NCBI GenBank assembly: GCA_047606825.1 | Contig: JASGDY010000121.1 | Location: 1-40,309 of the forward strand | Length of the DNA: 40,309 nucleotides | Direction of reading: 5' to 3' | From: Rhizosphaericola sp047606825 | GTDB lineage: Bacteria > Bacteroidota > Bacteroidia > Chitinophagales > Chitinophagaceae | In this document: piece by piece, positions 8,487-16,072 of the stretch | Numbering within the stretch: position 1 is the stretch's first letter | Layout of the letters: the number at the start of each line of letters is the position of its first letter | The notes under the pieces: generated by a model | Databases searched by the model: none | What the model was told of the DNA's origin: nothing | The model's input: the letters and a program-made list of their open reading frames with translations, nothing else | Made by a program: the position numbers and the translations under genes

Positions 8487-9650
8487 TTAATCCACCGCTT
8501 CTACCTTTTCTTCTTTCAATTCCGCAATGCTTTCCTGCAATGCATCAATAAACTCATCGACTTGTTTGCGGGAAATAGCGAGCGACGGCAACAGCCTGAC
8601 AACATTGGGTTTCGACGCACCTGTAAAAACAAAATGCTCACTCAACAGATGCGAACGAAGATTTTTCAATTCCTCGGGTACATCAAAACCAATCATCAAG
8701 CCCATGCCTCTTACGTTTTCGATTTCGGGAATGGATTTCAGACGGTTCATCAGATAAGTGCCTCGGGATTTTGCTTTATCCACCAAACCCTCATCCTGTA
8801 TGACTTCCAGCACCGCCAACGCTGCCGCGCAAGCCAAAGGATTACCCCCGAATGTCGTCCCCAAAGATTCCAGTGTCGGTTTGATATAAGGTGCTATGGC
8901 AATCGCACCAATCGGAAAACCATTGCCCATACCTTTTGCCATACTATAAATATCGGCACTGACTCCCGCATAGTCCGTTGCATAGAATTGTCCGCTCCTT
9001 CCATATCCACATTGTACTTCGTCCGCAATATAAAGCGCACCGTATTCATCGCACAACGAGCGTATTTTTTTAATAAAAGAAACCGTTGCAACCCTTATAC
9101 CGCCTACGCCTTGGATAGCTTCCAATATAACGGCAGCCGTTTCTTTTCCGTACTTTTTAAAATAATCTTCCAGTGCTTTTTCGTCATTGAAAGGCAGGAA
9201 CGTCACCTCGTCCGTCTGGTTGACAGGCGCGACGATTTTGGGATTGTCGGTTGTCGCGACGGCAAGCGAAGTACGCCCGTGGAACGAATGGCTAAATGCC
9301 ACAATACGTTTTCTTCCGGTATGGAACGACGCGAGTTTCAATGCGTTTTCATTGGCTTCCGCTCCGCTATTGACCAAGAAGAGTTGATAGCTTTCCTTAC
9401 CACTTACTTCTCCCAGTTTCTTCGCCAGTTCTTCCTGTATCGGGATATGCACCGAATTGGACCAAAAACCAATCTGGCTCAACTGTTCCTGTATGCGCTG
9501 AAGATAATGCGGATGCGTGTGTCCAATACTAATAACGGCATGGCCGCCATACATATCCAGATATTGGATACCGTCTTCATCCCACAAATAAGAGCCATTG
9601 GCTCTTGCGATTCTTAAATCCGCGAGGGGATACACTTTAAATAAATCCAT
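8487..9650 (-). CDS. argD: Acetylornithine (or succinylornithine) aminotransferase
   Basis: PLP enzyme that converts N-acyl-glutamate semialdehyde to N-acylornithine. At 387 residues it is a standard class-III aminotransferase. Visible motifs are NSGAEANENALKLA (substrate/PLP loop), SFHGRTSLAVATT, the aspartate of IADEVQCGYGRSG, the PLP lysine in MAKGMGNGFPIGAI and GTTFGGNPLACAAAL. It sits between the four-helix-bundle gene and argF' on the same strand, consistent with a shared transcript from argC. Related omega-aminotransferases look similar, but the neighbours decide in favour of ArgD. Confidence 0.94.
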   Translation of the reverse strand: MDLFKVYPLADLRIARANGSYLWDEDGIQYLDMYGGHAVISIGHTHPHYLQRIQEQLSQIGFWSNSVHIPIQEELAKKLGEVSGKESYQLFLVNSGAEANENALKLASFHTGRKRIVAFSHSFHGRTSLAVATTDNPKIVAPVNQTDEVTFLPFNDEKALEDYFKKYGKETAAVILEAIQGVGGIRVATVSFIKKIRSLCDEYGALYIADEVQCGYGRSGQFYATDYAGVSADIYSMAKGMGNGFPIGAIAIAPYIKPTLESLGTTFGGNPLACAAALAVLEVIQDEGLVDKAKSRGTYLMNRLKSIPEIENVRGMGLMIGFDVPEELKNLRSHLLSEHFVFTGASKPNVVRLLPSLAISRKQVDEFIDALQESIAELKEEKVEAVD

Positions 9651-9692
9651 ATTGTATGGTTATACGTTTTAAGTATTAAGTTATAAGTTTCG

Positions 9693-10043
9693 TTACCGAA
9701 CCGTTTGAATCAAGTTAATCAGCATACCTTTTATTTCATTTATAAGAATATTTAATTCTTCAAATTCTGATACGCTCATATAGTTTAAATCCTTGGCTAA
9801 AATCAAATAATATTCCGCTTCGTTTGCTGCGCCCAATGAGATATTTAAAAAGTTTGCAAAATCTTTTGTTGAATTTTTTCCACAACCTTCAGCAATATTA
9901 GCTGGTACAGAAATGGAGGCTCTTTTTAGTTGCGATGTAAGCGCAAAAGTTTCTTCTCGAGGAAATCGAGCTGCAACCTTATATATAGTTAAAGTAAATT
10001 GATGACCTTTCGACCATACCCTCAACTTTTTATAATCTTGCAT
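9693..10043 (-). CDS. Four-helix-bundle protein (23S rRNA IVP/S23 family)
   Basis: Small (116 residues) all-helical protein of the family first named after ORFs in 23S rRNA intervening sequences, now common as a free-standing gene in Bacteroidota. The hallmarks are DYKKLRVWSKGHQFTLTIYKV at the start, FPREETFALTSQLKRA, the SVPANIAEG signature and FANFLNISLGAANEAEYYL, with a C-terminal helix. The molecular function is unknown; the fold forms pentamers in solved structures. It lies between argC and argD, so it probably rides in the arginine transcript. It is more AT-rich than argC and argD, which suggests later arrival. Confidence 0.9.
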   Translation of the reverse strand: MQDYKKLRVWSKGHQFTLTIYKVAARFPREETFALTSQLKRASISVPANIAEGCGKNSTKDFANFLNISLGAANEAEYYLILAKDLNYMSVSEFEELNILINEIKGMLINLIQTVR

Positions 10044-10072
10044 ACCTAAAACTTACTACTTACAACTTAAAA

Positions 10073-11095
10073 CTAAAAATAACTCGCCTTCAACCGCAAC
10101 CCCGCCGTCTCCTCCAATCCACACATAAGATTCATATTCTGTACGGCTTGTCCCGATGCACCTTTCAACAAATTGTCGATAGCGGAGTGTACGACCAACT
10201 TTGTTCCGACCTTTTCCAAACCAATAATTGCCTTTGAAGTATTGACCACCTGTTTCAGGAAAATGGCATCGTCACTCACAAAAGTCAACGCCGCACCACT
10301 ATAATATTCCTTATATAAAGCCTTGATTTCCTGCAACATCAAATCACAATTGAGTGTCGAACTGATATAAATCCCGCGAGGAAAATCACCTCTCCAAGGC
10401 ACAAAGCTAATCGCTTCCTCTTTATTATCATCATTTAATGTGAAAGCCGGAAATTCGGGAAACCCCTCCTGCAACTGGTGCAAAGATTGGTAAACCTCTT
10501 TCAAATGCTGGTGCTCCAAGGTTTTGTAGGCAGATATATTGTTGTCGCGGTAAGAGAAATGCGATGTCTCCGCCAACTTCTGTCCGGCCCCCGTAGAGCC
10601 TGTAATGCCCGTCGAATATACGTTTCCGAGCAATCCGGCTTTTGCTAACGGCAATAATCCCAACTGTATTGCGGTCGCAAAACATCCCGGATTGGCGATA
10701 TTGCTGGCGTTAAGGATTTTTTCTTTATTCAGTTCGGGAAGTCCATAAACAAATTTCCGATTGCCGATACTGTCTTTCCCCTTCAGACGGAAATCCTGCG
10801 ACAAATCAATCACTTTCACGCTTTCCGCAACTGGATGGGCGTCCAGAAACTTCCGGGCATCGCCATGCCCCACACACAAGAACAACACGTCAACACCGTC
10901 TATCGGATGGGACAATTCGCTGGTAAATTGTATCGCCGTTTCCCCCAACAAATCTGCATGCACCTTACTGACAGGATTACCGCCGTTGCTCGTACTATGC
11001 ACAAATGCAATCTCCACCTGCGGATGACGCAGCAATATCCGCAACATTTCTCCGCCCGTATATCCGGCACCGCCTATGATTCCAACTTTTATCAT
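10073..11095 (-). CDS. argC: N-acetyl-gamma-glutamyl-phosphate reductase
   Basis: NADPH-dependent reduction of N-acylglutamyl phosphate to the semialdehyde in arginine synthesis. The 340-residue protein begins with the Rossmann motif GIIGGAGYTGGEML. The catalytic cysteine lies in NPGCFATAIQLGLLPL, followed by GITGSTGAGQK and a conserved His region near the middle (EHQHLKEVYQ). Length and motif order match ArgC. It follows the RAYT island and starts a run of argC, four-helix gene, argD and argF'. It is cut off from argG by that gene's terminator, so it probably has its own promoter, which I could not place firmly. Confidence 0.95.
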   Translation of the reverse strand: MIKVGIIGGAGYTGGEMLRILLRHPQVEIAFVHSTSNGGNPVSKVHADLLGETAIQFTSELSHPIDGVDVLFLCVGHGDARKFLDAHPVAESVKVIDLSQDFRLKGKDSIGNRKFVYGLPELNKEKILNASNIANPGCFATAIQLGLLPLAKAGLLGNVYSTGITGSTGAGQKLAETSHFSYRDNNISAYKTLEHQHLKEVYQSLHQLQEGFPEFPAFTLNDDNKEEAISFVPWRGDFPRGIYISSTLNCDLMLQEIKALYKEYYSGAALTFVSDDAIFLKQVVNTSKAIIGLEKVGTKLVVHSAIDNLLKGASGQAVQNMNLMCGLEETAGLRLKASYF

Positions 11096-11191
11096 CTATT
11101 ATAAGGATTGAGGTAAGAGGCAAAAGGTATGAAGCTTTTTTGCAATTACCTTGTTATTTTTTAATTGGACTCTTTCATTTTGATGACCAAG

Positions 11192-11228
11192 ACCGCACAG
11201 TCCCCGCCGCGGCGGGAGACTGTGCGGT
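11192..11228. repeat. REP palindrome, 3' side of RAYT gene
   Basis: Perfect 11-base outer arms (ACCGCACAGTC / GACTGTGCGGT) surround a self-complementary 14-base GC core (CCCGCCGCGGCGGG), with a single unpaired A in the right arm. It ends three bases from the RAYT stop codon and belongs to the same family as the copies at 11894 and 12051. Confidence 0.88.
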
Positions 11229-11231
11229 ATA

Positions 11232-11858
11232 TCACCCACCTTTTGTCAAATCAATATCTTTCATATTCATGTAATCCGTCACTTCATATTCAGAATGCAC
11301 ACCTGTAAGATAATAACTCGCCGAACTATGCCGATAATCTTGCTGACTATTCGCCAATGGGCTATTTCCCTTGCATGGATTCTGATGAATATAATCCAAC
11401 TTCTGACATAAAATATGCAATCCACCACACTCTTTCCAATCAAAAGACGGTTCAAACACTTCGTGTTTTTTACCCATTGCCTGTTGCGTTGTATTCACTC
11501 CATTTGCGAGCGACGACAATAAATTAAATTGTTCCAAAGCCTTCAAATCCGCAACGATAGCATAAGCCATAAACCGCTTTCCATTGCTAATGATATTATT
11601 AATTGACTTTCCGTATCGGAATGTTACGTATGAAGAACTATTTGAGGAATCCTGCGACCTAAATGCAATAATACTATGCACATGATTAGGCATTATCACA
11701 TATCCTAATACAAAATGTCCCTGTATTTTCAGATAATCATACCATTTATACACATGGCGATAACCATTTGTCATTTCAATAAGAGGTAGCCACTTCGAAC
11801 AGGTAAATGTGATGAAGTAGATGCCTTCGTTATATGGTATGGTCATCCGTACTGGCAT
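11232..11858 (-). CDS. RAYT-type Y1 transposase (REP-associated)
   Basis: Single-strand DNA transposase of the IS200/IS605-like Y1 superfamily, of the domesticated kind that mobilises REP palindromes. The HUH metal-binding motif is in VIMPNHVHSII. The likely nucleophile tyrosine is in KLDYIHQNPCKG, the typical YIHxNP block. An EPSFDWKECGG segment and a C-terminal YRHSSASYY also fit this group. I chose Met at 11858 (MPVRMTIPYNEGIYF) because relatives start there as I recall; the frame stays open to an ATG at 11888. REP palindromes of one family lie three bases past the stop and just upstream. The gene is AT-rich against its arg neighbours. Confidence 0.9.
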   Translation of the reverse strand: MPVRMTIPYNEGIYFITFTCSKWLPLIEMTNGYRHVYKWYDYLKIQGHFVLGYVIMPNHVHSIIAFRSQDSSNSSSYVTFRYGKSINNIISNGKRFMAYAIVADLKALEQFNLLSSLANGVNTTQQAMGKKHEVFEPSFDWKECGGLHILCQKLDYIHQNPCKGNSPLANSQQDYRHSSASYYLTGVHSEYEVTDYMNMKDIDLTKGG

Positions 11859-11893
11859 TATATTTAATTTATACATTGTATTGAACACCCTAA

Positions 11894-11923
11894 CCGCAAA
11901 GTCCCCTACGGGAGACTGTGCGG
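11894..11923. repeat. REP palindrome, 5' side of RAYT gene
   Basis: Imperfect hairpin with arms CCGCAAAGTC and GACTGTGCGG around CCCTACGGGA, with one A-G mismatch in the stem. Same family as 11192-11228. A GGGGAATGC follows at 11922-11930 and is answered by GCATTCCCC at 12024-12032. Confidence 0.85.
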
Positions 11924-12050
11924 GGAATGCTAGCCTGCCTTACTTTTTATATAAATGAAACGACTATTTATATTACGATTCCACTTATCTAATTTCTTAC
12001 TATTTTATATCCACTATTATTCTGCATTCCCCATTTATGAACAGGTTTCC

Positions 12051-12080
12051 CAGCACAGTCTCCCGTAGGGGACTTTGCGG
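12051..12080. repeat. Inverted REP copy, partner of 11894-11923
   Basis: This is the reverse complement of 11894-11923 with one mismatch in 30 bases. The two face each other across a 127-base AT-rich spacer, forming a BIME-like pair. It lies 17 bases beyond the end of the NTF2-like pseudogene. Confidence 0.85.
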
Positions 12081-12097
12081 AGTAGTAAACACAACTT

Positions 12098-12448
12098 TTA
12101 CAAATCAGTATAATAAGCAAACATTTTATGAACTTTACCATCGCTATTGAAAAACATAACTTCAATAACTTTTTTGTTTAAAACTGATTTATAATACAGA
12201 GCAATGGAATTAATACCTTGCGTAACTTCATATAGTTACAAAATGTAAATCAGGAATTTTATCCAAGGCTTTTGCCAATAACTACCAACCTCTTTTTTAC
12301 CTTTAAGCGTCCCATTCCCTGTTCCCAAAGCGATTTTTATCATTGGCGTAGTAATTTCTATGTCATCCGAATAATGATTTAAAATATCATCGAGATTGTG
12401 CGCATTCCATGATGCAATCCATCTTTCTTCAAATTGTTTTGCTTCCAT
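12098..12448 (-). pseudogene. Frameshifted NTF2/SnoaL-like protein
   Basis: Remnant of a small cone-fold (SnoaL/NTF2-like) protein. The first frame reads MEAKQFEERWIASWNAHNLD, then EITTPMIKIALG and KEVGSYWQK, and then runs wrong to a stop at 12236. Dropping back one base at about 12270 gives LDKIPDLHF. A further compensating shift near 12242 restores the first frame with YEVTQGINSIALYY and KMFAYYTDL, stop at 12098. The total is 351 bases, exactly 117 codons, a normal length for the family. A lost G (AAAGGCC to AAAGCC) and a gained T would explain both shifts. Sequencing error is the alternative. Confidence 0.8.
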
Positions 12449-12484
12449 ATTTTAGTATTACTTCCGTCTCTTTTATAAAACTCC

Positions 12485-12529
12485 AAAAAACGCTCCGTTT
12501 CCCTACATTTCAGAAGAAAAACGGAGCGT
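12485..12529 (-). terminator. Terminator after argG
   Basis: An 11-base perfect stem (ACGCTCCGTTT / AAACGGAGCGT, 12490-12500 and 12519-12529) is followed on the minus strand by TTTTTTGGAG. It lies 36 bases past the argG stop and should end the GNAT-argG transcript before the pseudogene. Confidence 0.75.
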
Positions 12530-12564
12530 CTATTATCAAATTACCTAATTATCAAATCATCAAA

Positions 12565-13761
12565 TCATTCCGCCGTCTCTTCCACCGATTTGTAAATCAC
12601 CAACTGGTTGGCAAAAATCTTGCTGAAACCACGCACGTCTTCTCCGGTCCAACCTTTGTTGACCTCGCCGTATGAACCAAACTTGGCACTCATCAAATCG
12701 TATTTGGATTCGATGCCTTCGATTTGGAAATAGTGCGGGTAGAGTTTGACAAATACGTCGCCCGTTACGTGTTTTTGCGAACTGGCAAAAAACGCTTCGA
12801 TGTCGCGCATGACTGGATCCAATATCTGCCCTTCGTGTAGGTAGTTGCCGTAGAAACCGGAAAGGTTGTCCTTCAACGACAGTTGCCATTTGGTCAACAC
12901 ATATTTTTCCAAGGAATGGTGCGCTTTTATAATGATGACGGGGGCTGCCGCTTCAAAACCCACACGGCCTTTGATACCGATAATCGTGTCGCCGATATGG
13001 ATGTCGCGACCAATACCGAAAGGTCCGGCAATGGCTTGCAGATATTGTATCGCTTCCGTCGGATGACTGAATTGTTTGTCATTGACCGAAACTAGCTCGC
13101 CTTCCTTGAAAGTCAGTTTGACTTCTTCGGGTTCGGTCTTTGTGATTTGCGTAGGCCAGGCTTCTTCGGGCAGGTATTGACGGGATTTCAGGGTTTCCTG
13201 CCCACCGACGCTCGTACCCCAAAGGCCTTTGTTGATGGAATATTTGTTTTTTTCAAAATTCATTTCCACACCTTTCTTTTTCAGGTATTCGATTTCCTGT
13301 TCGCGTGTGAGACTGAGGTCGCGAATCGGTGTCAATATCTTGATTCCGGGAACTTCAATATCGAAAACCATGTCAAACCTTACCTGGTCGTTGCCCGCTC
13401 CGGTGCTTCCGTGCGCAATCGCCTCCGCACCGAGTTCCTTGGCGTATTCCGCGATATGCAGCGCCTGCACAAGACGTTCCGCACTGACACTCAGCGGATA
13501 GGTATTGTTTTTCAACACGTTGCCGAATACAAGATATTTGATGATGCGGTCATAGTAACCTTTGACGGCATCGACTGTTTTGTGGGATTTCACGCCGAGG
13601 TTGTAGGCGTGTTTTTCAATTTTTTCCAACTCTTCGGGCGTGAAACCGCCCGTATTGACAATCACGCTATGTACGTCGTAGCCGAGATCTTCGTGCAAAT
13701 ATTTCACGCAAAACGAAGTATCAAGACCACCGCTAAAACCGAGAACTATAGATTTGGACAT
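12565..13761 (-). CDS. argG: Argininosuccinate synthase
   Basis: ATP-dependent ligation of citrulline and aspartate, the penultimate arginine step. The 398-residue protein begins with the N-type ATP-pyrophosphatase P-loop LGFSGGLDTSFCV. It carries the ArgG block AHGSTGAGNDQVRFD, then LWGTSVGG and GRVGFEAAAPVIIIKAHHSLEKYVLT. Length and order match the family. It is cotranscribed with the upstream GNAT gene (gap of 103 bases) and followed by its own terminator. argH, argB and argE are not in the window. Confidence 0.97.
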   Translation of the reverse strand: MSKSIVLGFSGGLDTSFCVKYLHEDLGYDVHSVIVNTGGFTPEELEKIEKHAYNLGVKSHKTVDAVKGYYDRIIKYLVFGNVLKNNTYPLSVSAERLVQALHIAEYAKELGAEAIAHGSTGAGNDQVRFDMVFDIEVPGIKILTPIRDLSLTREQEIEYLKKKGVEMNFEKNKYSINKGLWGTSVGGQETLKSRQYLPEEAWPTQITKTEPEEVKLTFKEGELVSVNDKQFSHPTEAIQYLQAIAGPFGIGRDIHIGDTIIGIKGRVGFEAAAPVIIIKAHHSLEKYVLTKWQLSLKDNLSGFYGNYLHEGQILDPVMRDIEAFFASSQKHVTGDVFVKLYPHYFQIEGIESKYDLMSAKFGSYGEVNKGWTGEDVRGFSKIFANQLVIYKSVEETAE

Positions 13762-13864
13762 TGTGAATTGTGAATTTAGCTGTTAGCCGTTGGCTATTAG
13801 CCATTAGCTATACTGATTGATTGATTACTGAATATGGCCTTCGACGACTGATTACCGACGACTG

Positions 13865-14608
13865 TCAACGGTATAAATCATACAACAACGCCTTGTGCCT
13901 TGAAATCATACCGCCACCTTTTGCTTTCTTGTCTTTTCTGGTGAAAGGCTTGAGAAACCAGGCTTTCTTGAAATTGAGCAGACGTGCAAACTCTTCCTTT
14001 TTCTCCTCAAAATTTTCCAAAGTTTCTTCCGGCGTATAATGATCTTCGGGATCGTAGAGCATGGCGGTGCAAATACAGTTTGTGCGGTTCTTGGCCGTGA
14101 GGATTTCGTAGTTGACGCAGTTGCGGCAACCTTTCCAAAATTCCTCATCGTCGGTCAGTTCGGAATAGGTAACAGGTTCGTAGCCCAGTTCCGAATTGAT
14201 TTTCATTACCGCCATGCCGGATGTAAGACCGAAAATCTTGGCATTGGGATAGCGCGTCCTGGACAGGTCAAAGATAGCGTGTTTTATTTTTTTGGCGACG
14301 CCGTGTTTTCTAAATCCGGGGGAGACAATCAAGCCGCTGTTGGCGACAAACTTACCGTGGCTCCATTCCTCGATGTAGCAAAAACCCGCCCATTTGCCGT
14401 TGGTGTCGTGGGCGATGACCGCCTTACCTTCTTCCATTTTGTGTGCAACATATTGAGGTGTGCGCTTAGCGATACCTGTGCCGCGCGCCTGAGCGGACTG
14501 ATACATCTCGTCCACAATCTCCTGTGCGTAGTGTTGGTCGTCGGGAGTCGCAATCCGCACGATAAGTTCGGACTGTGCTGCACTGTTTTGTTGTTCCACT
14601 ATATTCAA
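13865..14608 (-). CDS. GNAT-family N-acetyltransferase with four-Cys insert
   Basis: Acyltransferase upstream of argG, in the place where a first-step N-acyl-glutamate synthase would make sense. The GNAT fold shows in LIVRIATPDDQHYAQEIVDEMY, GKAVIAHDTNGKWAGFCYIEEW and the acyl-CoA loop VSPGFRKHGVAKKI (about residues 95-108, RKHGVA). After the core comes an unusual segment with Cys-161, Cys-164, Cys-178 and Cys-180 (C-x2-C-x13-C-x-C), which could bind a metal. The C-terminus is basic. Role in arginine synthesis is inferred from position only. It could instead act on another substrate. 247 residues, start at 14608. Confidence 0.8.
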   Translation of the reverse strand: MNIVEQQNSAAQSELIVRIATPDDQHYAQEIVDEMYQSAQARGTGIAKRTPQYVAHKMEEGKAVIAHDTNGKWAGFCYIEEWSHGKFVANSGLIVSPGFRKHGVAKKIKHAIFDLSRTRYPNAKIFGLTSGMAVMKINSELGYEPVTYSELTDDEEFWKGCRNCVNYEILTAKNRTNCICTAMLYDPEDHYTPEETLENFEEKKEEFARLLNFKKAWFLKPFTRKDKKAKGGGMISRHKALLYDLYR

Positions 14609-15003
14609 TTTGTAAAATGACAGAGTTAAAAAAATAAAATGCCGTGTCCGCCAACATTAAGGCTTGAACGCAACAAATACCGATATTCCAATAAAAAATG
14701 GGGAGAAAAAAGCGATAGGAATATTAAATCCTCTGTCGTCGGATTAGTTTGGATATGGATACGGGGTTACCCAAAAAAGTTGCCAGCTTCCTTACGCAAA
14801 CGTAGGAATGGTCTACCGTGTTGTTGTTATGGGTTATAATCTTTTTCAATTTCCAGAAAGAATGAAATTGTGATCCAATATTGTTAATGATTCGCTTTCC
14901 AGACGCAAAGTTAGGAATGTTTGAAAAAATGTGGAGATTTTTTTTGCTTTTACTGTTATTTTCCAAAAATTTAATTTTTCCTTTAACCGAAAATGACAAC
15001 TAT
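14609..15003. other. Divergent spacer between GNAT and cyclophilin
   Basis: This gap of nearly 400 bases holds the putative GNAT promoter (14906-14913). On the minus strand it has a small hairpin (TTCCTACG/CGTAAGGAA around 14789-14809) and an in-frame stretch ending LIRRQRI-stop near 14724. No ATG precedes that stretch downstream of the promoter, so I do not call a leader peptide. No gene is supported. Confidence 0.5.
14906..14913 (-). promoter_or_regulatory. Putative -7 box for GNAT-argG
   Basis: The minus strand reads TAACTTTG followed by CG, matching TAnnTTTG. It lies about 300 bases before the GNAT start, so the transcript would have an unusually long leader. Confidence 0.45.
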
Positions 15004-15672
15004 ATGCGCATGACAAAAATGCTATTGATGCTCTTGGGATGCTTTCCCTTGTTGCTTTCCGCACAAAAATACCGCGTGTATATGCAGACAACCAAGGGAA
15101 AAATCAAGCTGATGCTCTACGACGGTACGCCGCAGCACCGCGACAATTTCGTCAAACTGGCAAAGGCGCATTTCTATGACGGCGTCCTGTTCCACCGTGT
15201 GATTCCGCAGTTTATGGTACAGGCGGGCGACCCCGATTCCAAACACGCTCAAAAAGGCGACACGCTTGGCGATGGTGACGTCAAATACACCATCCCGGCG
15301 GAGATACAACCCGACCGATATTACCACAAACGTGGTGCATTGGGCGCCGCCCGGGACGACAATCCTGCCAAGGTATCATCCGGCGCACAGTTCTATATCG
15401 TGACAGGTAAGATCCAAACCGACTCGACGCTCGCGAAAGCGGAAAAACGCAGCGGCTACACCATCCCCACCTCCCACAAGCAAGTGTACAAAAGCATCGG
15501 TGGCGCACCGCATCTCGACAACGGTTACACGGTATTTGGAGAAGTCCTGCGCGGCATCAATGTTGCGGACAGCATCGCAGCCGTGCCGCGCGACAAAAGA
15601 GACCGACCATTGTACGATGTGCGGATTGTGAAATTGAGGGTGAAAAGGAAGTTTTTGTTTTGGTGGTGGTAG
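15004..15672 (+). CDS. Secreted cyclophilin-type peptidyl-prolyl isomerase
   Basis: Proline isomerase acting in the periplasm. The chosen ATG at 15004 gives a clean signal peptide (MRMTKMLLMLLGCFPLLLSA then QK). An upstream TTG-initiated extension is AT-rich and lacks sense as protein. The cyclophilin core shows in KIKLMLYDGTPQHRDNFVKL, the catalytic FHRVIPQFMVQAGDP, GALGAARDDNPAKVSSGAQFYI and GYTVFGEVLRGINVADSIA. The insert between the AQFYI strand and the last block is longer than in minimal cyclophilins, as is common in Bacteroidota. It ends with a basic, tryptophan-rich tail (KRKFLFWWW). Monocistronic. Confidence 0.92.
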   Translation: MRMTKMLLMLLGCFPLLLSAQKYRVYMQTTKGKIKLMLYDGTPQHRDNFVKLAKAHFYDGVLFHRVIPQFMVQAGDPDSKHAQKGDTLGDGDVKYTIPAEIQPDRYYHKRGALGAARDDNPAKVSSGAQFYIVTGKIQTDSTLAKAEKRSGYTIPTSHKQVYKSIGGAPHLDNGYTVFGEVLRGINVADSIAAVPRDKRDRPLYDVRIVKLRVKRKFLFWWW

Positions 15673-15816
15673 GGGAGAACCTATGTGTTCGCCCTATGTG
15701 TTCGCCCTATCTCTCCACACGTTCGCCCTAACATCACGCAATCGCCATCCCAAATTCATTTTTTCATAGCACATTTTTATCCAACACGAAGTATAATTTG
15801 GTAATTTGGTTCTTAG

Positions 15817-15824
15817 TATATTTG
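15817..15824 (+). promoter_or_regulatory. Putative promoter of the toxin-antitoxin pair
   Basis: TATATTTG matches TAnnTTTG, with an upstream TTTG at 15797-15800 (16 bases apart). It sits 20 bases before the antitoxin ATG. Confidence 0.55.
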
Positions 15825-15844
15825 AAAAAGCAAAAAACAGCATC

Positions 15845-16072
15845 ATGGCACACACAGCGCAGATAGAGACCATAGACAACCAAATATCCAACTATGTCAG
15901 CCATCTTTCGGACAAGGGCAAAAAAGCCGTGCTCGCCGCGGTCCAATCCATCGCCGAAGCGGAAACGGATGCCGAGTTTGAAAGAAAATGGGCGGAAGGC
16001 GGATTGACGCTAGAAGAACTAAGACAAAATTTATTGACACATGTAAGAAGTTTTGAATGGAAAAAGAAATAA
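15845..16072 (+). CDS. Small antitoxin-like protein
   Basis: A 75-residue, mostly helical protein resembling the antitoxins that pair with RelE/ParE toxins in Bacteroidota: IDNQISNYVSHLSDKGKKAVLAAVQSIAEAE followed by the acidic FERKWAEGGLTLEELRQ. I start it at ATG 15845 (MAHTAQ), just past the promoter, rather than at the 15806 start, which would precede the promoter's transcription start. It overlaps the downstream toxin frame by 16 bases, the usual arrangement for a toxin-antitoxin operon. The reading frame is intact, although its toxin is interrupted. Confidence 0.75.
   Translation: MAHTAQIETIDNQISNYVSHLSDKGKKAVLAAVQSIAEAETDAEFERKWAEGGLTLEELRQNLLTHVRSFEWKKK

Noticed and set aside
8562..9617. 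351-codon plus-strand frame opposite argD
   Set aside because: Shadow of argD; the argD motifs are unambiguous and the antisense translation is rich in Phe, Arg and Cys without order.
14724..14903. Arginine attenuator leader peptide ending RRQRI
   Set aside because: No ATG precedes the frame downstream of the likely promoter and no clear alternative hairpins were found; kept only as a weak finding.
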